Source: DATKAS01 sp963733765 (GTDB lineage Bacteria > Actinomycetota > Acidimicrobiia > Acidimicrobiales > DATKAS01). From it: a stretch of 64,000 bases of DNA. The notes under the pieces are model-generated. The model searched no databases. It was not told the DNA's origin and saw nothing but the letters and a program-made list of their open reading frames with translations. This document shows positions 43,090-51,698 of the stretch, one piece after another. Made by a program: the position numbers and the translations under genes. The stretch is from positions 434,001 through 498,000 of the forward strand of contig CAVTEI010000007.1 of NCBI GenBank assembly GCA_963733765.1, read 5' to 3'. The first letter of the stretch is position 1. The number at the start of each line of letters is the position of its first letter.

Positions 43090-45612
43090 ATGAAGGCGCT
43101 CCGCAGCTTCACGGTCCGGGCGAGCCTGCCCGAGGCACTCGGGCCCCTCGAGCGGCTCGCGCTCAACCTGCGCTGGTCGTGGGACCAGGAGACGCGGGAC
43201 CTGTTCCGCTGGGTGGATCCCGATCTCTGGGAGGCGACCCACCGAGACCCGGTCGCGGTCATCGCATCGGTCGACCGCGACCGCCTCCAAGCGCTCACCG
43301 AGGATCCGGGCTTCATGCGCTTCCTCGTCGACACGGACGACGAGCTCGCTCGCTCCCTCACCAACGACCGGTGGTTCCAGCTGAAGGGACCGTCGCCCCT
43401 CCGTCTCGTCGGCTACTTCTCGCCGGAGTTCGGCATCAGCGAGGCCCTCCCCCAATACTCGGGTGGCCTCGGCGTGCTCGCCGGCGATCACCTGAAGGCG
43501 TCGAGCGATCTCGGCCTTCCCCTCGTGGGTGTCGGCTTGCTCTACCGCCACGGCTACTTCCGTCAGAGCCTGTCGCACGACGGCTGGCAACAGGAGCGCT
43601 ATCCCGACCTCGACCCGTACGCGATGGCGATCACACTCTGCGAAGGCGTGCGCGTCAGCGTCGAGCTCGCCGGGCGCACGCTCCACGCGCAGGTGTGGCG
43701 GGCCGACGTGGGACGCACGCCGCTGTACCTCCTCGACTCCGACATCGACGACAACGAACCCGACATCCGCGAGGTCACCGACCGCCTCTACGGCGGCGAC
43801 GTCGAACACCGGCTGCAGCAGGAGATCCTCCTCGGCATGGGAGGCGTCCGGATGCTCGATGGGGTCGGCCTCGGCGTGCAGGTGTTCCACACGAACGAAG
43901 GGCACGCCGGGTTCCTCGGCCTCGAACGGCTGCATCGGTTGATGACGAAGGACGGTCTCACGTTCCCCGAAGCAGTGGAGGCCGTGCGAGCTTCGTGCAT
44001 CTTCACGACGCACACGCCGGTGCCCGCGGGCATCGACCGCTTCCCGAAGGAGCTGATGGCGAAGTACTTCAGCGGCTGGGCGGCCGAGTGCGGCGTCCCG
44101 CTCGACACGCTGCTGGCGCTCGGTCACCGGGCGGATGAGCCTGACGAACGGTTCAACATGGCGGTGATGGGTCTGCGCCTAGCCGCCCGCTCCAACGCGG
44201 TCGCCAAGCTGCACGGTTCGGTCAGCCGGCAGATGTTTGCCGGCATGTGGCCCGATGTGCCCGTCGCGGAGACACCGATCACCTCGATCACCAACGGGGT
44301 GCACGCGCCGACCTGGACCGCGCCCGAGTTCACCGAGATCTTCAGCCGTCACGTGAGCCCCGGCTGGACCGAGGCGCTCGCGAGTGACTGGGAGCGCATC
44401 GACGATGTGGGCGACGACGAGCTGTGGCGGGCGCGCGAGCACCGCCGAGGCCGGCTGACCTGGTACGTGCGGCAACGGTTGCTCGCGGCAGGCTTGGCGC
44501 GCGGGCTGTCCCCGTCCGAGGTGGAGTGGAGCGACAGCGTGCTCGACCCGAAGGCGCTGACCATCGGCTTCGCCCGGCGCTTCGCGACCTACAAACGGGC
44601 GACGTTGCTGCTCTCGCAGCCGGACCGGCTGCGAGACCTGTTGCTGTCGACCGATCAGCCGGTCCAGTTCGTGTTCGCGGGCAAGGCGCACCCCGCCGAC
44701 GACCTCGGAAAGGCGCTGATTCGAGATCTGGTCCACTTCGGCTCCGACCCCATCGTGCGCCATCGGTTCGTGTTCGTGGACGACTACGACATCGCGTTGG
44801 CTCGGCACATGTACCAGGGCTGCGACGTGTGGTTGAACAACCCCCGCCGTCCTCAGGAAGCCTGTGGCACCAGCGGGATGAAGGCGGCGATGAACGGCGC
44901 GCTCAACTGCTCGATCCTCGACGGCTGGTGGGACGAGTGCTTCGACGGCACGAACGGCTGGGCGATCACGTCGGCCGAGGGCGAAGCGGATCTCGCCAAG
45001 CGCGATGAGATCGAGGCGAACAGCTTGTTCGAGCTGCTCGAGCGCCAGATCGTGCCGCTCTTCTACCAACGCAACGAGGGACCGACGCCGCGAGGGTGGG
45101 TGCGACGCATGAAGGCGTCGCTGCGGACGCTGTGCCCCCAGGTCACCGCGGCCCGCATGGTGCGGGACTACACGACCCAGCTGTACGAGCCCACAGCCGC
45201 CCACGCCGATCGCATCAACACCGACGACTTCGCCGCCGCGAAGGCGCTCGCGACCTGGAAGGCGCGCGTGCTCGAGGCCTGGCACGGGGTGCATGTCGTT
45301 ACCGTCGAGTCCGACGTGAGCTCGGCCGACCTCGGCGCGACCCGTCAGGTCGACGCGACCGTGGGCCTCGGCGAGCTCGCGCCCGACGACGTCACCGTGC
45401 AGCTGCTGCACGGCCCGGTGGGCCAGGGCGACGAGCTGGTCGACCCCGCGGTCGTACCGATGACCCTCGTCGAGCAGTCACCCGCCGGCGTGCGCTATCA
45501 CGGCGAGCTGCAGCCGGACTCAGCGGGCCGCTACGGCTTCACCGTCCGGGTGCTGCCCGCGCATCCCGACCTCGCCCAGCCCGTCGAGCTCGGCCGCATC
45601 GCCTGGGCCTAG
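43090..45612 (+). CDS. glgP: Alpha-glucan (glycogen) phosphorylase
   Basis: An 840-residue GT35 enzyme of the actinobacterial/Thermotoga type: RWSWDQETRDLFRWVDPDLW, VGYFSPEFGISEALPQYSGG, FHTNEGHAGFLGLER, RRFATYKRATLLLSQPDR and the PLP-lysine region PQEACGTSGMKAAMNGALN. It releases glucose-1-phosphate from glycogen. A C-terminal domain after ~730 (VVTVESDVSSADLGATRQ) is typical of this long form. ATG 43090 has AAGGG 6 nt upstream, and the GACGTGAAGGG sequence is duplicated just before it. It is 24 bp behind the GT4 gene, hence the same operon. Confidence 0.95.
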   Translation: MKALRSFTVRASLPEALGPLERLALNLRWSWDQETRDLFRWVDPDLWEATHRDPVAVIASVDRDRLQALTEDPGFMRFLVDTDDELARSLTNDRWFQLKGPSPLRLVGYFSPEFGISEALPQYSGGLGVLAGDHLKASSDLGLPLVGVGLLYRHGYFRQSLSHDGWQQERYPDLDPYAMAITLCEGVRVSVELAGRTLHAQVWRADVGRTPLYLLDSDIDDNEPDIREVTDRLYGGDVEHRLQQEILLGMGGVRMLDGVGLGVQVFHTNEGHAGFLGLERLHRLMTKDGLTFPEAVEAVRASCIFTTHTPVPAGIDRFPKELMAKYFSGWAAECGVPLDTLLALGHRADEPDERFNMAVMGLRLAARSNAVAKLHGSVSRQMFAGMWPDVPVAETPITSITNGVHAPTWTAPEFTEIFSRHVSPGWTEALASDWERIDDVGDDELWRAREHRRGRLTWYVRQRLLAAGLARGLSPSEVEWSDSVLDPKALTIGFARRFATYKRATLLLSQPDRLRDLLLSTDQPVQFVFAGKAHPADDLGKALIRDLVHFGSDPIVRHRFVFVDDYDIALARHMYQGCDVWLNNPRRPQEACGTSGMKAAMNGALNCSILDGWWDECFDGTNGWAITSAEGEADLAKRDEIEANSLFELLERQIVPLFYQRNEGPTPRGWVRRMKASLRTLCPQVTAARMVRDYTTQLYEPTAAHADRINTDDFAAAKALATWKARVLEAWHGVHVVTVESDVSSADLGATRQVDATVGLGELAPDDVTVQLLHGPVGQGDELVDPAVVPMTLVEQSPAGVRYHGELQPDSAGRYGFTVRVLPAHPDLAQPVELGRIAWA

Positions 45613-45625
45613 TAATCCTCTTCCT

Positions 45626-45716
45626 CGTCGCCGCTCTCCGCTGCGCTTCGATCGGCTCCTGCTCGCTTCGCTCGACAATCGCTGCTTCGCGCACCCCGGC
45701 GGCGCACTGCGCCGCC
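45626..45716 (-). repeat. REP-like intergenic repeat, copy B1
   Basis: A 91-bp unit containing the GGCGGCGCAGTGCGCCGCC hairpin, GTGCGCGAAGCA, GATTGTCGAGCGAAGCGAGC and GATCGAAGCGCAGCGGAGAG (read on the minus strand). It is nearly identical to B2, exactly 100 bp away. Confidence 0.8.
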
Positions 45717-45725
45717 CTCCCGTCA

Positions 45726-45816
45726 CGTCGCCGCTCTCCGCTGCGCTTCGATCGGCTCCTGCTCGCTTCGCTCGACAATCGGTGCTTCGCGCACCCCGGC
45801 GGCGCACTGCGCCGCC
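45726..45816 (-). repeat. REP-like intergenic repeat, copy B2
   Basis: Second unit in tandem with B1 after a 9-bp spacer. The pair fills the gap between convergent glgP and the hydrolase gene. It differs from B1 at single positions, e.g. GGTGC versus GCTGC in the middle hairpin. Confidence 0.8.
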
Positions 45817-45831
45817 GAGAGCGCCTTCATC

Positions 45832-46617
45832 TCACGCGTACTGGCGGAGGAAGTCGAGTAGTGGGCCGTTGACCTGATCGGCGTGGGTGAGGTTCGCGGC
45901 GTGCGCGCCGCCTTCGACCTCGACGAACGCGACGCAGTTGCCGAGACCGTCGCGGAGCGCCTTGGCCTGCTCCATCGAGATGGCGGTGTCGGCGGTGCCG
46001 TGCGCGATGAACGCCGGACAGGTGATCTCACCGATCCGGTCCGTGATGTCGTCTCGGGTGAAGAGGCACTCGGATGGCTGCAGGAACAGCTCCTTCGGCC
46101 GCTCTCGCCATTTGGCGATCCACTTCGGGTTCTCGTCGGGGTCGGCGATGATGATGTTCGCGACGATGTTGACGACTTCGTCGATGGGGCCAACCGAGAG
46201 CCAGGTCTCCTGCAGCTGGCGATAGCCCGCCATCACATCCTCACCCTCCTTCCCCGACTGCGTGTCGAGGAGGACAAGCGCCTTCACCCGATCGGGCGCG
46301 GTGAGCGCGGCTCGCATCGAGAGGAAACCGCCCTGGCTCATCCCGCCGACGACAGCGCGGTCGATGCCGAGGTGCGTGAGCAGTCCGAGGCAGTCGTCGG
46401 CCGAATCCCAGTAGGTGAAGGGCTTGTCGTCGAACTCCGTCAGGCCGAACCCCCGCTCGTCCCAGGTGATCACTCGGAACTCGGGCGCGAGTGCTGCAAC
46501 CTGCGGGGCGAACATCTCGTGGTCCATGAGGAACCCGTGGCCGAGTATCACCGGCGCGCCGTCTCCTCCGGAGTCCTCGTAGTAGATGCGTTGGCCGTTG
46601 ACGTCTGCGTATGCCAT
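45832..46617 (-). CDS. Alpha/beta hydrolase
   Basis: A 261-residue hydrolase: VNGQRIYYEDSGGDGAPVIL, HGFLMDHEMFAPQV (oxyanion loop), WDERGFGLTEFDDKP, nucleophile VVGGMSQGGFLSMRAAL, Asp in AHGTADTAISMEQAK and His in VEVEGGAHAANLTHAD. It is a typical soluble esterase/lactonase-like enzyme (pimeloyl-ester or 3-oxoadipate-lactonase-like pattern) with unknown substrate. ATG 46617 has GGGAG 5-6 nt upstream. It follows the enoyl-CoA hydratase by 27 bp on the same strand. Confidence 0.88.
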   Translation of the reverse strand: MAYADVNGQRIYYEDSGGDGAPVILGHGFLMDHEMFAPQVAALAPEFRVITWDERGFGLTEFDDKPFTYWDSADDCLGLLTHLGIDRAVVGGMSQGGFLSMRAALTAPDRVKALVLLDTQSGKEGEDVMAGYRQLQETWLSVGPIDEVVNIVANIIIADPDENPKWIAKWRERPKELFLQPSECLFTRDDITDRIGEITCPAFIAHGTADTAISMEQAKALRDGLGNCVAFVEVEGGAHAANLTHADQVNGPLLDFLRQYA

Positions 46618-46644
46618 CGATGCTCCCTTTCTGAGTGACTCTGC

Positions 46645-47427
46645 TCAGTGACCGGTGAACGTGGCCTTGCCGGGGCCGCTCTCCAGGAACGACTTCACGC
46701 CGACCTGAGAATCCTCGGTTCGGAACACCTCGACGAAGCACTCCTGCTCGAGCTGGAGCCCATCGACGAGCGGCAAGTCAAGGCCCTCGTCGATGGCGCG
46801 CTTCGCGAGTGCATGCGCGGCAAGCGCACCGCGAGCGAACTCGGCGGCGCGCTCGATGGCCCGATCGTGGAGTGCTTCCGGCGCCACGACCTCGTCGGCG
46901 AGGCCGATGCGCAGCGCCTCTTCAGCGTCGACCTGCCGCCCCGTGAGGATGATCTCCTTCGCGCGCGACACGCCGACCAGGCGAGCGAGACGTTGCGTGC
47001 CACCCCCACCGGGGATGATGCCGAGGAGGATCTCGGGCTGGCCGAACTTGGCCTTCTCCGACACGATCCGCAGGTCGCACGCGAGCGCGACCTCACAGCC
47101 TCCGCCGAGCGCGTAGCCCGACACCGCCGCAATCGTCATGCGCGGAATCGCTGCGAGCGCGTTGAGCGTCGCGACGAAGTGCCCACCGAGCACCGCAGCC
47201 TCGTGCGGCCCGCCGAACTCCGAGATGTCGGCGCCCGCGGCGAAGACCCGATCACCTCCGGTCACCACCACGGCGCCGGGCGGGTCGGCGGTGAGCGCCT
47301 CTGCGGCTGCTTTCAGCTGCGCGAGCAACGCGCTCGAGAGTGCGTTGACCTTGGGGTTGTCGAGGGTGACGACGGCGACGCCGTCATCGCGTCGCTCGAC
47401 GCGAACGAGCACGGGTTCGTCGGCCAT
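46645..47427 (-). CDS. Enoyl-CoA hydratase
   Basis: A 260-residue crotonase with both catalytic glutamates in canonical positions: GYALGGGCEVALACDL (first Glu) and FGQPEILLGIIPGGGGTQRL (second Glu region). The N-terminal VVTLDNPKVNALSSALLAQL and RVFAAGADISEF oxyanion motif complete the pattern. It hydrates trans-2-enoyl-CoA in beta-oxidation. ATG 47427 is 8 nt after a TATGGT box. MeaB, encoded upstream on the same strand, links this region to acyl-CoA/methylmalonyl-CoA metabolism. Confidence 0.93.
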   Translation of the reverse strand: MADEPVLVRVERRDDGVAVVTLDNPKVNALSSALLAQLKAAAEALTADPPGAVVVTGGDRVFAAGADISEFGGPHEAAVLGGHFVATLNALAAIPRMTIAAVSGYALGGGCEVALACDLRIVSEKAKFGQPEILLGIIPGGGGTQRLARLVGVSRAKEIILTGRQVDAEEALRIGLADEVVAPEALHDRAIERAAEFARGALAAHALAKRAIDEGLDLPLVDGLQLEQECFVEVFRTEDSQVGVKSFLESGPGKATFTGH

Positions 47428-47435
47428 GGCCGCGG

Positions 47436-47441
47436 ACCATA
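47436..47441 (-). promoter_or_regulatory. Leaderless -10-like TATGGT before enoyl-CoA hydratase
   Basis: The hexamer ends 8 nt before ATG 47427. Confidence 0.5.
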
Positions 47442-47462
47442 GCCCGACGCCTCATCCGACGG

Positions 47463-48410
47463 TCACGGAAGCGCATCGAGCAACTGCTCCGCCGCCGACC
47501 ACGGATCGGTCCGCCGGGCGAGCACATCGGCGTACAGCTCCTCATACGTGGTGCCGGTCAGGAGGTCGCGTGCGCGCTCCTGCAGGCTACGCACCACGAT
47601 CTCGTCGAGCTCGCGGGCGAGCCGCTGTTCGCGTCGCTTCTCGAGCTCACTGCTCGCCTCGAGGTGGGCCCGGTGTGAGAGGACTGCGTCCCACAGCTCG
47701 GTCATGCCCTCGTTGCGGGAGGCGACGGTAGCGATGATCGGCGGCCGCCAGTCGCCGAGCTCGGAGAGGTCGAGCATCTGCTCGAGGTCGCGACGCGTCT
47801 CGGCCACGCCGTTTCGGTCGGCCTTGTTGATCACGAACACCTCGCCGATCTCCAGCAAGCCCGCCTTGTTCGCCTGCACAGCATCGCCCCACCCTGGATT
47901 CACGACGACCAGTGTCGTGTCGGCCTCGCCGGCGATCTCGACCTCGACCTGGCCGACGCCAACGGTCTCCACGAGCACCCACGGCTTGCCCACCGCGTCG
48001 AGCACCCGGATCGCCTGCGGTGCCGCGAGAGCGAGACCACCGAGATGACCCCGCGTCGCCATCGATCGGATGAAGACGCCGGGGTCGGTGGCGTGATCTT
48101 GCATGCGCACGCGGTCGCCGAGGATCGCGCCACCGGAGAACGGCGACGACGGGTCGACGGCCAGGACCGCGACCGAGACGTGGTCCGCGCGCAACAGGGA
48201 GATGAGCTGGCTGGTGAGCGTCGACTTCCCGGAACCGGGGGCGCCGGTCAGACCGACGGTGTAGGCGTGCCCACCGAGAGGATGGCTGAGGCGCCCGACC
48301 TCGCGGGCAAGTGGCCCGCCCTGCTCGACGAGCGAGAGCAGCCGGGCCAGCGCGCCGCGGTCGCCGTTGCGGGCGGCATCGAGAAGCTCGGCAGGGTCAT
48401 GGCGGCGCAC
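47463..48410 (-). CDS. meaB: MeaB/ArgK-family G-protein chaperone of B12-dependent mutases
   Basis: A 315-residue GTPase. Walker A VGLTGAPGSGKSTLTSQL, VAVLAVDPSSPFSGGAILGD, the switch-like DRVRMQDHATDPGVFIRSMA, ETVGVGQVEVEIAGEADTTL and the base motif VFVINKADRNG are all MeaB signatures. MeaB loads and protects adenosylcobalamin in methylmalonyl-CoA mutase. The mutase itself is not in the window. GTG 48410 follows a TAGGGT box by 9 nt. Confidence 0.94.
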   Translation of the reverse strand: MRRHDPAELLDAARNGDRGALARLLSLVEQGGPLAREVGRLSHPLGGHAYTVGLTGAPGSGKSTLTSQLISLLRADHVSVAVLAVDPSSPFSGGAILGDRVRMQDHATDPGVFIRSMATRGHLGGLALAAPQAIRVLDAVGKPWVLVETVGVGQVEVEIAGEADTTLVVVNPGWGDAVQANKAGLLEIGEVFVINKADRNGVAETRRDLEQMLDLSELGDWRPPIIATVASRNEGMTELWDAVLSHRAHLEASSELEKRREQRLARELDEIVVRSLQERARDLLTGTTYEELYADVLARRTDPWSAAEQLLDALP

Positions 48411-48419
48411 GGCGCCCGC

Positions 48420-48425
48420 ACCCTA
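48420..48425 (-). promoter_or_regulatory. Leaderless -10-like TAGGGT before meaB
   Basis: The hexamer ends 9 nt before GTG 48410. Confidence 0.55.
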
Positions 48426-48440
48426 ACGAGTCAGGTCCAG

Positions 48441-48665
48441 CTATTCGGCGACGACGGACGTGACGCCCTCGACCCGGTCTTTCATGATTCGCTCGATGCC
48501 CGCCTTGAGCGTCGCCGTGCTGGCCGGGCAGGTGCCGCACGCACCCAGCAGGCTCACCGTGACGACGCCCGTCTCCTCATCGACGTCGCGCAGGAACATG
48601 TCGCCGCCATCGGCCTGCAACGCCGGCCGGATCGCTTCGATCGTCTGCTCGACCTGTTGACGCAC
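48441..48665 (-). CDS. NifU C-terminal domain protein (Fe-S scaffold)
   Basis: A 74-residue stand-alone NifU domain: RQQVEQTIEAIRPALQADGG, DEETGVVTVSLLGACGTCPA and TLKAGIERIMKDRVEGV. The CGTC pair binds an Fe-S cluster for delivery to apoproteins. GTG 48665 is used because stand-alone NifU proteins begin at this point; TTG 48704 would add 13 residues (ADCQFLFEGSSR). A 159-bp repeat element separates it from murA upstream. Confidence 0.85.
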   Translation of the reverse strand: MRQQVEQTIEAIRPALQADGGDMFLRDVDEETGVVTVSLLGACGTCPASTATLKAGIERIMKDRVEGVTSVVAE

Positions 48666-48731
48666 GCGCGAAGACCCTTCAAAGAGGAACTGACAGTCTG
48701 CCAAACCCCGCGACCGGCCCCGTTGTTCCCT

Positions 48732-48889
48732 ACTAGTGCCCTCGCTGCTCTCCGCTTCACTTCAAGCGGCGGCGCAGTGCGCCGCCGGGTGCGCGAAGCA
48801 CCGATTGTCGAGCGCAGCGAGCAGGCGGCGATCGAAGCGGAGCGGAGAGCGGCGCCGAGGAAGGTACGGAGAGCAGCGAGGGAACTAGT
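48732..48889 (-). repeat. REP-like element, copy C, bounded by 23-bp terminal inverted repeats
   Basis: The ends ACTAGTGCCCTCGCTGCTCT (48732 on) and the reverse complement of 48867-48889 agree over 23 bp with one mismatch. Inside lies one unit of the ~90-bp repeat (48765-48854), as in copies A, B1 and B2. The right end includes the murA TAG stop. It is MITE-like in shape but has no transposase or clear target duplication. Confidence 0.7.
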
Positions 48890-50138
48890 CGATGCGTTCG
48901 ATGGAGGCCCCGACGCCCTGAAGCTTGCCCACCAGATCCTCGTAGCCGCGATCGATGTGATGCAGCCCTGAGACCTCGGTCTCGCCCTCGGCGATCAACC
49001 CGGCTACCACGAGCGCGGCTCCGGCCCGGATGTCGGGTGCGCGCACCGGCGCCCCGGAGAGCCGGGCCTTTCCGCGCACGACGGCATGGTGGGCGTCGGT
49101 GCGGATGTCGGCTCCCATCCGGGCCAGTTCGTCGACGTAGCGGAAGCGTCCTGCGAACAGGTTCTCGGTCACGATGCCCACGCCATCTGCGATCGCGAGC
49201 ATCACCGTGAACAGCGGCTTGTAGTCGGTCGCGACGCCGGGATAGGGCAGCGTCGACACGTCGACTGATCGGAGCTGCGCCGGGCCACGCGCCCAGATCC
49301 CGTCGATCGTCGGAGTCGCGGTGACGCCCATCTCTCCGAGCTTGCGGAGGTACATCTCCATGTGGTCGGCGCGGGCGTTCCGCAGCACGACCTCGCCCCC
49401 GGTGACCGCGACCGCGGCGAGGTATGTCGCCGCCTCCACCCGGTCGGGGATCGTCTCGTGCGTCGCGGCTCGCAACCCGTCGGGGGTGCCCTCGACCACG
49501 ATCGTCGCGGTTCCGGCACCGTCGATCTGCGCGCCCATCGCGGTCAGGAACGCGACCAGGTCGCCGATCTCGGGCTCGCGGGCGGCGTTGTCGATGACCG
49601 TCGTTCCCTTGGCGACGACCGCGGCCATCACGATGTTCTCGGTCGCGCCCACGCTCGGAAACTCGAGCGTGATCGACGCGCCACGCAGCCCGTCGGCCGA
49701 TCCGCGCACGTAGCCGTGCTCGAGCTCGAACGTGGCGCCCATCGCTTCGAGGCCCGACAGATGCATGTCGATCGGTCGGGAACCGAAGTCGTCGCCGCCG
49801 GGGAGCGCCACGCGGGCGCGGCCCACTCGTGTGAGCAACGGCCCCAAGACGGCGGTGGACGCGCGCATGCGCTCGACCAAGTGGTACGGCGCCTCAGGAT
49901 GCAGCTCGTCGGGCGTACGCAACGTCATCGTCGTGCCGTCGCGAACGACCTCGACGCCGATCGCACCGAGCAGCTCGGTCATCGTCGCGACGTCAGTGAT
50001 CTGCGGCACGTTCGTGATCACGTGTTCGCCCGGTGCGAGAAGGGTTGCCGCCATCAGCTTCAGCGCAGAGTTCTTCGCGCCCGAGATGACGACTTCGCCC
50101 ATGAGCGGCCCGCTCGGCCGCACCAGGACTCGATCCAT
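48885..50138 (-). CDS. murA: UDP-N-acetylglucosamine 1-carboxyvinyltransferase with Asp in the active-site loop
   Basis: A 417-residue enzyme for the first committed step of peptidoglycan synthesis (enolpyruvyl transfer to UDP-GlcNAc). MDRVLVRPSGPLMGEVVISG, GAKNSALKLMAATLL (catalytic Lys), RMRASTAVLGPLLTRVG. In the loop VALPGGDDFGSRPIDMH the usual Cys is Asp, as in Mycobacterium and Chlamydia MurA, a change known to give fosfomycin insensitivity. LPYPGVATDYKPLF and GYEDLVGKLQGVGA complete the fold. ATG 50138 lies 6 nt after a CATACT box. Confidence 0.96.
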   Translation of the reverse strand: MDRVLVRPSGPLMGEVVISGAKNSALKLMAATLLAPGEHVITNVPQITDVATMTELLGAIGVEVVRDGTTMTLRTPDELHPEAPYHLVERMRASTAVLGPLLTRVGRARVALPGGDDFGSRPIDMHLSGLEAMGATFELEHGYVRGSADGLRGASITLEFPSVGATENIVMAAVVAKGTTVIDNAAREPEIGDLVAFLTAMGAQIDGAGTATIVVEGTPDGLRAATHETIPDRVEAATYLAAVAVTGGEVVLRNARADHMEMYLRKLGEMGVTATPTIDGIWARGPAQLRSVDVSTLPYPGVATDYKPLFTVMLAIADGVGIVTENLFAGRFRYVDELARMGADIRTDAHHAVVRGKARLSGAPVRAPDIRAGAALVVAGLIAEGETEVSGLHHIDRGYEDLVGKLQGVGASIERID

Positions 50139-50144
50139 GCCGTC

Positions 50145-50150
50145 AGTATG
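50145..50150 (-). promoter_or_regulatory. Leaderless -10-like CATACT before murA
   Basis: The hexamer ends 6 nt before ATG 50138. Confidence 0.45.
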
Positions 50151-50200
50151 CTCGACCCCCGTCGGCACTCCCTGCCAACGGACCAGGAGCATCGGAGCCG

Positions 50201-51698
50201 GTGGCCCGCATCGTCAACCGCTATGCCGACCCGCCGCCCGAGCTGCGAACCGAGCTGCGAACCCCGCGCGACGACATCGTGCACGAGCTGCGTGAGGCCG
50301 ACGGCTGGTTCTCCTATGCCGGTGGGCCGTTCGTGTCGTACCAACGCACCGTCACCGACGAGCCAGACGGCGCGGTCACCGAGGTCGTCGAGTACGAGCT
50401 GGCGGTGCCGTACTTCGGGTTCGTCTTCGCGCCCCTCGTGCGGCACACCTTGCGGCAGCCGGCCGGGGACAAGGCGCCGTGGTGGGCGCCGCCCGAACGC
50501 CTCGACGCTCGGGCCGCGACTGCGCTCGGCGTGCTCTCTGCCGTCGGGCTCATCGTCGGCTACCTCAACACGCTCCTGACGCAGACGATCGCGTTCGCCG
50601 CTGACGAGTTCGGCTCGACCGACCGCTCGCAGGGGGTCTCGCTGGCGCTCGTGCGCTGTGGCGTGCTGCTCGCGCTCGTCATCGGAGGGATCGCGGATCG
50701 CCGCGGACGACGACGGCTCATCATCGGGCTATCGGTAGCGGCCCCGATCGTCGCCGCGACCGGAGCGTTGGCGCCCTCGCTGCCGTGGCTCACGGCGTCG
50801 CAGGCGATCGCGCGCCCGCTCGCCATGGCGCTCGGCATCCTCATCGCCGTTGTCGCGATGGAGGAGATGCCCGCCGGCTCGCGTGCCGTACGCGGTGAGC
50901 TTGTTGGCGATGGCAACGGCGCTCGGGGCCGGGGCATGTGTGGCTTCGCTCCCCCTCGCCGATCTCGGCGTCGGAGGCTGGCGACTGGTCTATGTCGTCC
51001 CGCTACTCGGCCTTCTCCTCGTGCCGGGCGTGAGCCGGCGGTTGCAGGAGAGCCGGCGCTTCGAGGCGCCCCACGCCGACGCCGGCTTCGCAGGGCACCT
51101 CGGACGGTTCTGGCTCCTTGCGATCTCCGGGATGTTGCTGAACCTGTTCGTCGCGCCCGCCTCCGCTTTCCAGAACCGGTACCTCAAGAACGAGCGCGGC
51201 TTCTCCGCAAGCCGCATCTCCGCCTTCACCCTGCTGACCAACACGCCGGGCGGCATCGGGATCATCGTCGGCGGACGGCTGGCCGATTTCCGCGGTCGGC
51301 GCATCGTCGGATCGATCGCGCTGTTCGGCGGGACCATCTGCACGGTGTGGTTCTTCGTCGCCCAGGGCTGGACGATGTGGCTTGCCTCCGCGATCGGGGC
51401 GATCGTCGGCGCAGCTTCGGTTCCCGCGCTCGGCGTCTACAGCGCGGAGCTCTTCCCCACCTCACTTCGCGGGAAGGCAAACGCCGCGATCACCGTGCTC
51501 GCGCTCATCGGGAGCGGCGTCGGTCTCATCGCGGCAGGGGCCATGTCGGATCGGTGGGACCAATTCGCACCGGGGATGGCGTTGCTCGCGCTCGGCCCGA
51601 TGGTGGTGTGCATCCTCGTCCTGAAGCTCTATCCGGAGACGGCGCGCCGCGAGCTCGAGGAGCTCAACCCGGAGGACGCCGTCGCCCCAACCCCTTGA
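50201..51698 (+). CDS. MFS transporter with soluble N-terminal domain (frameshift near 50890)
   Basis: About 498 residues. The first ~105 form a soluble extension (ARIVNRYADPPPELRTELRT, GWFSYAGGPFVSYQRTVTDE, FAPLVRHTLRQPAGDKAPWW) before the first helix TALGVLSAVGLIVGYLNTLL. Motif A appears as GGIADRRGRRRLIIGLSVAA. After a frame break near 50890 the protein continues AVSLLAMATALGAGACVASL, then GGRLADFRGRRIVGSIALFG (second motif A) and ELFPTSLRGKANAAITVLAL, a sugar-porter-like signature. The substrate is unknown. The 3' end overlaps the convergent hydrolase by 35 bp. Confidence 0.82.

Noticed and set aside
41593..44127. An 844-codon open frame opposite GT4 and glgP
   Set aside because: Shadow of two well-supported enzymes; no recognisable domain.
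45626..45816. CRISPR-like tandem repeats
   Set aside because: Only two ~91-bp units with a 9-bp spacer, plus dispersed copies elsewhere. Unit length and spacing are wrong for CRISPR, and no cas genes are present.
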